NCBI GenBank assembly: GCA_011046055.1
Contig: DSBN01000283.1
Span: forward strand, 1 to 12,408
DNA: 12,408 nucleotides
Reading direction: 5' to 3'
Origin: Sediminispirochaeta sp.
Lineage (GTDB): Bacteria; Spirochaetota; Spirochaetia; DSM-16054; Sediminispirochaetaceae
Shown here one piece after another: positions 6,993 through 12,408 of the stretch. How positions within the stretch are numbered: the stretch's first letter is position 1; the number at the start of each line of letters is the position of its first letter. The notes below the pieces were generated by a model. That model ran no database searches and was not told the origin of the DNA. It saw nothing but the letters and a program-made list of their open reading frames with translations. A program made the translations under genes and the position numbers.

Positions 6993-8068
6993 TGTATTTT
7001 CAAGGTCGAGAGACTCAGGATGGTGAACAGGCCGCCGAGGATCCAAAATCTGATCACGACCTTGCTCTCGTCCCAGCCTTTCATCTCGAAATGATGGTGA
7101 AGAGGTGCCATTTTGAACACCCTCTTACCCCGCCACTTGAAGGAGACCACCTGTATAATCACCGAAAGCGCCTCTATCACGAAGACACCGCCGATGAGGA
7201 TGAGCAGGATCTCCTTCTTCATCACCAACGCCAGAACCCCGATTACCCCTCCCAGGGAGAGGCTCCCCGTGTCGCCCATAAAGACCTCGGCGGGGTGGCT
7301 GTTGTACCAGAGAAAGCCGATACTTGCCCCCACCAGAGAGAGGGTAAAAATAGTCATCTCTCCGCTGCCGGCCAAGTAGGGGATCTGCAGATATTCCGCC
7401 CAATCCGCTCGACCGGAGACGTAGGTTATGAAGGCGAAACTCATACCCACCAAAATCACCAGTCCAATGGCCAGACCATCCAAGCCGTCGGTGAGGTTTA
7501 CCGCGTTGGAGGTTCCTACCAGCAGAATCACCCCGAAGGGGATATAAAAATAAGAGAGATCCACCACCGGATACTTGATGAAGGGCAGATACAAGAGCGT
7601 GGTCTGTTCGTTGCCGTTGAAGTAGAGAAAGATCACTATCGCCAGCGCGACCAGAGTCTGACCGGTGAACTTCACCCGCGCCTGCAAACCGTCGGAACTT
7701 CTCTGAAAAATCTTCAGATAGTCGTCGACGAAGCCGATGGCACCGAACGCGATCAAGGAGAAGAGCAGCAGCCAGGTGTAGGGGTTGTTCAGCTGCTGCC
7801 ACAACAGGGTTGATACGCTGACCGAGAGCAGAATCAAGAATCCGCCCATGGTGGGAGTCCCCGACTTGATCATATGGGTATTGGGCCCATCCTCTCGGAT
7901 CTCCTGTCCCGCCTTGAGTCGTCGCAGTTTTCTGATCAACGTCCCGCCGAAGACAAAAGAGATAAGCAGAGCGGTGACCGCCGCGTAGGCGGCACGGAAT
8001 GTAATATACTGGAAAATATTGAAACCACTAAAGTATTTTACCAACGGTAGAAATATTTCTGGAAACAC
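6989..8068 (-). CDS. mraY: Phospho-N-acetylmuramoyl-pentapeptide transferase MraY
   Basis: An integral membrane enzyme that transfers phospho-MurNAc-pentapeptide from UDP to undecaprenyl phosphate, giving lipid I. 359 residues, standard length, with about ten membrane helices. Motifs: GTPTMGG (70-76), FVDDYLKI with the Asp115-Asp116 pair, NLTDGLDGLAIG (191-202), FMGDTGSLSLGG (263-274) and APLHHHFEMKGW (321-332). The start is GTG at 8068, 8 nt after the murF stop. A GGGGAG tract in that gap can serve as ribosome site but is close to the start. Lying between murF and ftsW, it follows directly on the enzyme that makes its UDP-linked substrate. Confidence 0.98.
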   Translation of the reverse strand: MFPEIFLPLVKYFSGFNIFQYITFRAAYAAVTALLISFVFGGTLIRKLRRLKAGQEIREDGPNTHMIKSGTPTMGGFLILLSVSVSTLLWQQLNNPYTWLLLFSLIAFGAIGFVDDYLKIFQRSSDGLQARVKFTGQTLVALAIVIFLYFNGNEQTTLLYLPFIKYPVVDLSYFYIPFGVILLVGTSNAVNLTDGLDGLAIGLVILVGMSFAFITYVSGRADWAEYLQIPYLAGSGEMTIFTLSLVGASIGFLWYNSHPAEVFMGDTGSLSLGGVIGVLALVMKKEILLILIGGVFVIEALSVIIQVVSFKWRGKRVFKMAPLHHHFEMKGWDESKVVIRFWILGGLFTILSLSTLKIQ

Positions 8069-8076
8069 AACTCCCC

Positions 8077-9480
8077 CTAAGCCTCCGCCTTCGCGGCGAA
8101 TTTATCCAACAACGGAATCAACCGTTCGAGCTTCATCGAACGCGACCCTTTCAAAAGCACCGTATCACCGGGCTGCACGGTGTCAAGCAGCTTCCGACTC
8201 AGCTGTTCAAAATCCGTTTCAAATACCGCCCGTCCTTCGAATCCGCGTCTCTCCAACTCATCTTTGGTAAATGCCGTCTCCTGCCCAAACAGAAAGACCG
8301 CCCGCGGGTCCAATTCACAAATTCGTGCTCCTACCGAACGATGGGCCTCCTCGCTTCCCGCCCCAAGCTCCTTCATCGCACCGATCACCAAGACTATTTT
8401 TTCCGGAGCCTTCTCCTCCGCCAGAGTCTCCAGCATTGCGGCTACCGATTCGGCGTTGGCATTGTAGGCATCCTGGACGATTCGTAGTGCCCCATCGATG
8501 ACTTGGCTGCGTCCGGTGACCGGAGCGACCTTTGCTAAACCTCGGACAACCTCCTGGACTCCCGCTCCGACATACCGGGTCAGACTGATCGCGCCAAGGG
8601 CGTTGAGCAGGTTGTGTCGTCCCGGAAGGTTCAGTCGAACCCTCTCCCCGAAGTAGTCAAAACTCCACCCCGACAGTCCGTGGCCTTCGATACGCGTTAC
8701 CCCTTCGGTGCTCTCTGGTCCGAAGGTAGACAAGGGCGCGGCGCTGATCGAGTGGTAGTACTCGGACCATTGAAATTTTTCCGGAATAAAACCCCGACCG
8801 TCTCTGGGCAGCGCTTCGAAGAGCCGTCCCTTCTCCCGGGCGATCCCCTCCCGTCCGCCCAACAGGCCGATATGGGCCGTTCCGATATTGTTAATCAGAG
8901 CGCAGCTTGGTCGAAGGACCCGGACCATCTGATCCATCTCTCCGGGATGGTTGACCCCCATCTCAAAGACCCCGAAACGGTCGGAACTCCGGGCACCGAA
9001 AGCGGCCAAGGGCAGCCCGATTTCAGAGTTGAGGTTGCCCTCATTCTTCACCGTAGGTCCCAGCTCATTGAGAATCGCGTAGACGATCTCCTTGGTGGTA
9101 GTCTTTCCATTGCTGCCGGTGATGCCGATTTTGCACATCCGCGCGGATCGGCCCAACCACGCCGCAGCCAGGTCCTGCAGAAAAGTGAGGGTATCCTCGA
9201 CAACGAGCACGGGAATTGAGAAGCTCCGCCGCTGGCCTTCTTCCTCGTACCAGCGCCGATTTACCGCCAGGGCTGCTGATCCGGAGGCGGCGGCCTGAGA
9301 TAGGAAGCGGTGTCCATCGGTCATCTGCCCCGGCAAGGCGATGAAGAGAGAGCCTTTGCTCACCTTGCGTGAATCCACCTGTACGTCGACTACGTCCCGT
9401 GCGTCTAAGTCGTCCACCGGCGCGGCGAGTTCGAAGCGAGTCATTTCACGAGCTTCGGCCAGAGTGAAGAGCCTATCCAT
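8077..9480 (-). CDS. murF: UDP-N-acetylmuramoyl-tripeptide--D-alanyl-D-alanine ligase MurF
   Basis: A cytoplasmic ATP-dependent ligase that adds D-Ala-D-Ala to UDP-MurNAc-tripeptide. 467 residues from ATG 9480. The N-terminal substrate domain contains VDSRKVSKGSLFIALPG. The central Mur ligase domain has the ATP loop GITGSNGKTTTKE (about 119-131), the FEMGVNHPGEM segment and NNIGTAHIGLLGG. The C-terminal domain has the conserved GRHNLLNALGAI and QDAYNANAES segments and a KGSRSMKLE ending. An upstream GTG at 9537 would add 19 residues without family resemblance. ATG 9480 overlaps the ftsL stop by 8 nt (ATGGATAG) and has an AGGAAGG site upstream. murE, normally beside murF, is absent from the window. 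Confidence 0.97.
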   Translation of the reverse strand: MDRLFTLAEAREMTRFELAAPVDDLDARDVVDVQVDSRKVSKGSLFIALPGQMTDGHRFLSQAAASGSAALAVNRRWYEEEGQRRSFSIPVLVVEDTLTFLQDLAAAWLGRSARMCKIGITGSNGKTTTKEIVYAILNELGPTVKNEGNLNSEIGLPLAAFGARSSDRFGVFEMGVNHPGEMDQMVRVLRPSCALINNIGTAHIGLLGGREGIAREKGRLFEALPRDGRGFIPEKFQWSEYYHSISAAPLSTFGPESTEGVTRIEGHGLSGWSFDYFGERVRLNLPGRHNLLNALGAISLTRYVGAGVQEVVRGLAKVAPVTGRSQVIDGALRIVQDAYNANAESVAAMLETLAEEKAPEKIVLVIGAMKELGAGSEEAHRSVGARICELDPRAVFLFGQETAFTKDELERRGFEGRAVFETDFEQLSRKLLDTVQPGDTVLLKGSRSMKLERLIPLLDKFAAKAEA

Positions 9481-9775
9481 CGGGGCCTTCCTGGTGATCC
9501 TCGAATACAATTCGCAGCACGCCTTGCCGGGAATCACTCTTTTCCATCTCCAATACCTCTTCGGCCAGCTTGGCTATCCGCCGCGGTGAACTGAGGATGG
9601 CGATATTGGCGATCATGCGCTTATTTCTTTCTAAAAGTTCGGTCTGCTCCCTCCGCAGTTCCGTCACCTCTCGACTGAGCTCTTGATAGCGGTACACCTG
9701 AAACACGCTGACGAACAGTAGCAGCGGCACACTCAGAATCAAGATCAACAACAAGAACTTATGCGAGCTACTCAT
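9473..9775 (-). CDS. ftsL: FtsL-like small division protein
   Basis: Encodes 100 residues with FtsL architecture. A short cytoplasmic N-terminus is followed by one membrane helix at about 7-27. A leucine-rich coiled coil covers about 30-60 (YQELSREVTELRREQTELL), and a short periplasmic segment follows. In the known complex FtsL pairs with FtsB/DivIC and FtsQ and activates the FtsW-FtsI synthase. Such proteins have almost no sequence conservation. The identification depends on size, topology and the slot directly after rsmH. The start overlaps the rsmH stop by 8 nt (ATGAGTAG), with GAGGGAAG just upstream. FtsB is an alternative by topology, but position favours FtsL. Confidence 0.82.
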   Translation of the reverse strand: MSSSHKFLLLILILSVPLLLFVSVFQVYRYQELSREVTELRREQTELLERNKRMIANIAILSSPRRIAKLAEEVLEMEKSDSRQGVLRIVFEDHQEGPDG

Positions 9776-10724
9776 GGACTTCCCTCTTCTTTTCGGCGAT
9801 TCTCAGCTTCGCGCTTCGCGAAGGCGGGTTCCAGGACAGCTCTTTCTCACCCGGCACAAGCGGTTTGTTGGTCAATACACTCACCACGTCCTGCTCTCCC
9901 CCACATTTACATATCGGCCATTCGGGGGGACAGATGCAGGCTTTGCTTTTATTTTGGAAGAAGCGTTTGACTATTCGATCCTCCAGGGAGTGAAATGATA
10001 TTACTCCCATTCGCCCGCCGACCCTCAGGTGCTCGAGGGCGTGTTGCAGCGCCGATTCCAAGCGGGCCAGCTCGCCATTGACCACGATCCGCAGAGCCTG
10101 AAAAACCCTAGTAGCCGGATGAATTCGTCCATGCCGGTACTTCGGGGGTACCGCGTTCCATACGATCTCGGCCAACTGCTTGCTCTCGCCGATAGTGCTT
10201 TCTTTACGGGCCTTCACAATGGCCGCTGCTATAGCCCGGCTGTAGCGCTCCTCCCCGTATTTGAAAAATATCTTTTCCAGTTCGCTCTGCGGGTAGGTCA
10301 TCACAATATCGGCAGCGGATATTTCCAGACTTTCGTCCAGTCGCATGTCCAAGGGCTCGGCCTTTTGAAAGGAAAATCCCCGTTCCGCTCGCTGGTAATG
10401 ATAAATTGATATACCCAAATCGAAGAGGATGGCGTCGGCTTGCTCACCTCCCAGTGGATACGTACGGAAAAACTGGTTGAACCACATGTTGTACAAACGG
10501 ACCCGCTCCCCATAAGAAGCCAGTCGATTCTCCGCTACCTTCATGATGCTGCCATCGGCGTCGAGTCCCACCAGCCGCAGTTCGGGGAAGCTCCGTAACA
10601 GAAGCTCCGAATGCCCGCCCTCGCCCAGGGTGGCGTCGATAAATAGGCCCCGTTCCGCCGGCGGTGCCAGCCACTGGAGGACCTCTTGTTGTAACACCGA
10701 ATAGTGTACCGTATCCATGAGCAA
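9768..10724 (-). CDS. rsmH: 16S rRNA (cytosine-1402-N4)-methyltransferase RsmH (MraW)
   Basis: A SAM-dependent enzyme that methylates N4 of C1402 in the ribosomal P site. 318 residues if TTG 10724 is used, 316 from ATG 10718. Motifs: HYSVLQQEVL at the start, DATLGEGGHS (30-39, SAM site), GLDADGSI, ILFDLGISIYHYQRAERGFSF in two adjoining pieces, the ISFHSLEDRIVKRFF segment, the cysteine cluster CICPPEWPICKCGG, and NPPSRSAKLRIAEK near the end. The start is uncertain. AAGGAG lies 9 nt before TTG but 15 nt before ATG, which favours TTG. An upstream in-frame ATG (10760) with a better ribosome site is cut off by an in-frame TAG. Placement after mraZ is the usual dcw order. Confidence 0.97.
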   Translation of the reverse strand: MLMDTVHYSVLQQEVLQWLAPPAERGLFIDATLGEGGHSELLLRSFPELRLVGLDADGSIMKVAENRLASYGERVRLYNMWFNQFFRTYPLGGEQADAILFDLGISIYHYQRAERGFSFQKAEPLDMRLDESLEISAADIVMTYPQSELEKIFFKYGEERYSRAIAAAIVKARKESTIGESKQLAEIVWNAVPPKYRHGRIHPATRVFQALRIVVNGELARLESALQHALEHLRVGGRMGVISFHSLEDRIVKRFFQNKSKACICPPEWPICKCGGEQDVVSVLTNKPLVPGEKELSWNPPSRSAKLRIAEKKREVHE

Positions 10725-10730
10725 GCCGAT

Positions 10731-10760
10731 CTACTCCTTCCTCGTTCTTATCATTTTCAT
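10731..10760 (-). CDS. Nine-codon mini-ORF between mraZ and rsmH
   Basis: ATG at 10760 overlaps the mraZ TGA by 4 nt (ATGA) and has a GGAGG site 4 nt upstream. It encodes MKMIRTRKE and ends at TAG (10733-10731), 6 nt before the TTG candidate start of rsmH. It is in the same frame as rsmH. The rsmH ribosome site AAGGAG lies in its last codons, so ribosomes finishing the mini-ORF would stop at the rsmH start region. It could be a coupling leader or the relic of an older rsmH start. No evidence of a functional peptide. Confidence 0.4.
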   Translation of the reverse strand: MKMIRTRKE

Positions 10761-11215
10761 TTCGCCTCCGACATGGAAAGCAGTTCGCCGAGCTCCTCGG
10801 CGGCGTCGAGAAACTCGGATTCGCTCTCCGCTAAGTACGCGTTGTAGGAATCCACATCCCAGATCTCGATATAATCACCGATGCCCAGAATGACCGCCTC
10901 TCCCTTCTGTTTGATCTCCGCCGATTCGCGTAGAGTCGGAGAGATAGGTATACGCCCGGCCTTGTCGATTTCGCACTCCTGGGCGGGGGCGATGATCCGC
11001 CGCTGCAAGAGCCGGGTTTTTGATTTGAACATCGAGGAGGAGCCCATTATGCTTTCGGAGATCTTGCGCCACTGGTCGGCGGGAAAGAGCCAGAGGCACT
11101 TGTCTACGCCGCGAGTCAGTATCATTGTCGAACCGGCTATTTCGTTGCGCAGTCGAGACGGCAAGAGCAGTCGCCCCTTTTCGTCAACTGAATTGCGGTA
11201 CTCCCCCATTAGCAT
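10757..11215 (-). CDS. mraZ: Transcriptional regulator MraZ
   Basis: A DNA-binding repressor of its own dcw operon. It has two tandem AbrB/MraZ-type domains and forms oligomeric rings in characterised members. 152 residues, typical length. Each half carries the family's DxxGR signature: DEKGRLLLPSRLR (11-23) and DKAGRIPISPTLRES (82-96). The N-terminus MLMGEYRNSVDEKGR closely follows the family pattern, which supports ATG 11215 over ATG 11209. An in-frame TAG at 11224-11222 rules out a longer form with a standard start codon. No well-spaced ribosome site is seen; the nearest AGGAG is 16 nt away. The acidic C-terminal tail (about 132-152) is variable. Repeats just upstream fit MraZ binding and suggest autoregulation. 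Confidence 0.97.
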   Translation of the reverse strand: MLMGEYRNSVDEKGRLLLPSRLRNEIAGSTMILTRGVDKCLWLFPADQWRKISESIMGSSSMFKSKTRLLQRRIIAPAQECEIDKAGRIPISPTLRESAEIKQKGEAVILGIGDYIEIWDVDSYNAYLAESESEFLDAAEELGELLSMSEAK

Positions 11216-11222
11216 AATTTTC

Positions 11223-11262
11223 TACCACTTTCTCCTAAATTCTACCACTTTCCCCCACACCA
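11223..11262 (-). promoter_or_regulatory. MraZ-box array (phased TGGNN repeats)
   Basis: On the minus strand, pentamers TGGGG (11257-11253), TGGTA (11247-11243), TAGGA (11237-11233, degenerate) and TGGTA (11227-11223) follow each other with exactly 5 nt between, giving a 10-bp period. An extra TGGTG sits directly before them (11262-11258). The two TGGTA boxes lie in a perfect 13-nt direct repeat (11220-11232 and 11240-11252). Known MraZ operators are TGGGN boxes with 5-nt spacers (Escherichia coli) or AAAGTG-type repeats (mollicutes); this array matches both in part. It lies between promoter and start codon, a position suited to repression by MraZ. Confidence 0.75.
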
Positions 11263-11268
11263 CTTACC

Positions 11269-11296
11269 ATACTACCGCACAAACTCTTGATGTCAA
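11269..11296 (-). promoter_or_regulatory. Sigma-70-type promoter of the dcw operon
   Basis: A perfect -35 TTGACA (11296-11291) is followed after 16 nt by TAGTAT (11274-11269) as a weaker -10. Transcription would start near 11262, at the edge of the MraZ boxes, giving a leader of about 45 nt. An A tract lies just upstream of the -35 on the coding strand. No other promoter of this quality was noticed in the operon. Confidence 0.65.
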
Positions 11297-11301
11297 CTGA
11301 G

Positions 11302-11323
11302 TTTTTTTTTATTCTATAAAAAA
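11302..11323. promoter_or_regulatory. A/T tract with palindrome in the divergent intergenic region
   Basis: Nine T followed by a short mixed segment and six A. TTTTTTAT (11305-11312) and ATAAAAAA (11316-11323) are perfect inverted arms around a 3-nt loop. On the minus strand its A run ends 5 bp upstream of the mraZ -35, the usual place of an UP element. It also lies upstream of the divergent plus-strand gene and could serve both directions. Confidence 0.4.
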
Positions 11324-11379
11324 GAAGAGTTCGCCGATACTATATACTTTACATTCGTTAAGTACTGTGGAGGAAATGG

Positions 11380-11637
11380 ATGTTTATAGAGAGCCACCAC
11401 TTGGTGTATCCCGAGGGAGATACCATAGAGATTGAGCACCCCCTGAATTTCAACGACCTGGTGGATCTGAACGGCCAAGCCATCAGACTTCCCCTTCCCA
11501 GCCCTAAATTCATAGTCTATCGGGTCTACAAGATGAGGAGAGAGGAGGAGCGAGGCGAGAATCGACACTTCTACCACCTGGAACTACTGAAGGGAGAGGA
11601 ACTTTTTCGATTGGTTCGCCGGCCTGGGGACGGATAG
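11380..11637 (+). CDS. Small conserved-looking protein of unknown function
   Basis: Encodes 85 residues, not recognised. It looks like a real gene: GGAGG at 11369-11373 lies 6 nt before the ATG, the frame ends at TAG two bases before the neighbouring gene's stop codon, and no longer gene overlaps it on either strand. The protein is soluble and highly charged. A probably beta-rich first half (TIEIEHPLNFNDLVDLNG, then PSPKFIVYRVY) precedes a basic and acidic second half (KMRREEERGENRHF, then LELLKGEELFRLVRR). There is no signal peptide, membrane helix, cysteine pair or metal-binding cluster. It is divergent from mraZ, with 164 bp between the two starts. A possible -10 (TATACT, 11343-11348) is present but no convincing -35. 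Function cannot be inferred. Confidence 0.75.
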   Translation: MFIESHHLVYPEGDTIEIEHPLNFNDLVDLNGQAIRLPLPSPKFIVYRVYKMRREEERGENRHFYHLELLKGEELFRLVRRPGDG

Positions 11638-11639
11638 TT

Positions 11640-12408
11640 TTATCTCTTCGCCGGCCCGCTGAAAATCTTGTAGTCGATGTCCGGAAAGAGGTTGTTCTTC
11701 TTTTCTATCGAAGTAAGCCACTCGGTGTCTACCGTGTTTCGACACAACCTCTCATATATATAGTTGAAATTGTAGAGGTGCTCCTTGATCCTCCGTTCGG
11801 CGTAGGGGACGGTGGTTCCGGTCTTGATAATAAAGGGCCAATCCGAGGCCATCGCCAACATTACCTCTCGGGCCGCCTGGTTCAGAGTTCTGAGTTTGAG
11901 CCCCGTCACATCGGGGTAACGCTCGACCAGCTCGCTCATCCTTTCAATGGCCTTGTGTATGTGGCGGTATATCCAGTCATTCGAACCGTCGAGCCAGACA
12001 TCGGCAAAACCTTCGTTGCCCCAACTGGAGAAGGAGGGCACTCCCTCCTGAACGGCTTCGTTCTTGGCCAGATAGTCGCTCGGGCTCGACAGCTCCAAGT
12101 CCTCGGTGTCGACTACCCTACGTATCACCTGTTCCAACCAAGCGATACCTTCGTACCACCAGTGACCGAACAACTCGGCGTCGAAGGGCACTACGAAGTT
12201 CGGAGTACGGTCCAAAACACCCTCGAATTTCTTCAACTGTTTTTTCCGGTTGTAGATGAAATTGTCGGCGTGCTCCACGGTTTTCGCCGCTGCTTCGTCG
12301 GGATCGTATACTTTTTTCTCCTCGGTGTTTCCGGTGACCGCGTAGTATTTATACCCGGTGAACACACGCACATCCGGTTCGTGGATATAGGGCCGTATGT
12401 ATTCCAAG
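11640..12408 (-). CDS. GH57-family 1,4-alpha-glucan branching enzyme, C-terminal part
   Basis: The last 255 codons of a gene that begins beyond the right edge; the first visible codon is an internal Leu, not a start. The segment PFDAELFGHWWYEG (74-87 of the fragment) is the GH57 signature whose Asp (here 76) is the catalytic acid/base in characterised GH57 branching enzymes. It is followed by the C-terminal helical domain of the DUF1957 type, with SSWGNEGFADVWLDG and MASDWPFIIKTGTTVPYAERR. Family members introduce alpha-1,6 branches into glycogen-like glucan in the cytoplasm. The nucleophile Glu should lie in the missing N-terminal part. The gene points the same way as the dcw operon but is separated from it by the small plus-strand gene and the mraZ promoter, so it is a distinct unit. 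A close GH57 alpha-glucan hydrolase cannot be fully excluded. Confidence 0.88.
   Translation of the reverse strand, partial: LEYIRPYIHEPDVRVFTGYKYYAVTGNTEEKKVYDPDEAAAKTVEHADNFIYNRKKQLKKFEGVLDRTPNFVVPFDAELFGHWWYEGIAWLEQVIRRVVDTEDLELSSPSDYLAKNEAVQEGVPSFSSWGNEGFADVWLDGSNDWIYRHIHKAIERMSELVERYPDVTGLKLRTLNQAAREVMLAMASDWPFIIKTGTTVPYAERRIKEHLYNFNYIYERLCRNTVDTEWLTSIEKKNNLFPDIDYKIFSGPAKR

Noticed and set aside
6993..7046. TTG at 7046 as ftsW start
   Set aside because: The added 18 residues lie inside the mraY coding sequence and do not resemble FtsW. ATG 6992 gives a normal ATGA overlap.
6992..7813. Long plus-strand open frame opposite mraY
   Set aside because: Its translation is rich in polar and His/Gln residues, typical of the complement of a membrane-protein gene. 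mraY itself is intact and unambiguous.
9481..9537. GTG at 9537 as murF start
   Set aside because: The added 19 residues overlap ftsL deeply and lack family similarity. ATG 9480 gives the 8-nt overlap seen elsewhere.
11616..11656. GCCGGC repeats on both sides of the convergent stops as a bidirectional terminator
   Set aside because: Only a 6-bp stem around a loop of more than 20 nt, with no U tract on either strand. The GC-rich words fall in the coding ends of both genes.

Overview
The window is a division and cell wall (dcw) operon on the minus strand, read from about 11.3 kb down to position 1. It is flanked at the right end by one small plus-strand gene and the 3' part of a glycoside hydrolase family 57 gene. 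Gene content and order point to a spirochaete (Spirochaetota): a shortened dcw cluster with no ftsI, murE, murD, murG or murC, and a tail of Xer recombinase, TPR lipoprotein and dprA. That assignment comes from remembered gene order, not from a tree. Codon composition is moderately GC-rich throughout, and no segment stands out as recently transferred.

Layout, in transcription order on the minus strand: promoter and MraZ-box array (about 11296-11223), mraZ, rsmH, ftsL-like gene, murF, mraY, ftsW, ftsQ/divIB, ftsA, ftsZ, xer-type tyrosine recombinase, TPR lipoprotein, dprA (runs off the left edge). Almost every junction is a 4- or 8-nt start/stop overlap or a direct abutment, so the eleven genes after mraZ look translationally coupled. 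The only real gaps are mraZ-rsmH (32 nt, filled by a mini-ORF) and ftsA-ftsZ (93 nt, two hairpins). On the other side of the mraZ promoter, a divergent 85-codon gene of unknown function runs into the convergent GH57 gene with 2 bp between their stop codons.

How the genes work together: MurF and MraY make the last cytoplasmic muropeptide precursor and lipid I. FtsW polymerises the finished lipid-linked precursor at the septum. FtsQ and FtsL form the division subcomplex that controls FtsW. FtsA anchors FtsZ filaments to the membrane. RsmH methylates 16S rRNA, and MraZ represses the cluster through repeats next to its promoter. The tail adds chromosome-dimer-type recombination and DprA.

No wholly new multi-gene system is evident; this is mostly a recognisable housekeeping operon. 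The items most worth a second look are: (1) a perfect 39-bp inverted repeat at the left edge that breaks dprA and looks like an assembly or chimera fold-back; (2) a 10-bp-phased MraZ-box array; (3) a nine-codon ORF with an ideal ribosome-binding site, in frame with rsmH but closed by an amber stop; (4) repeated 8-nt gene overlaps; (5) paired hairpins before ftsZ; (6) the unknown 85-aa gene.
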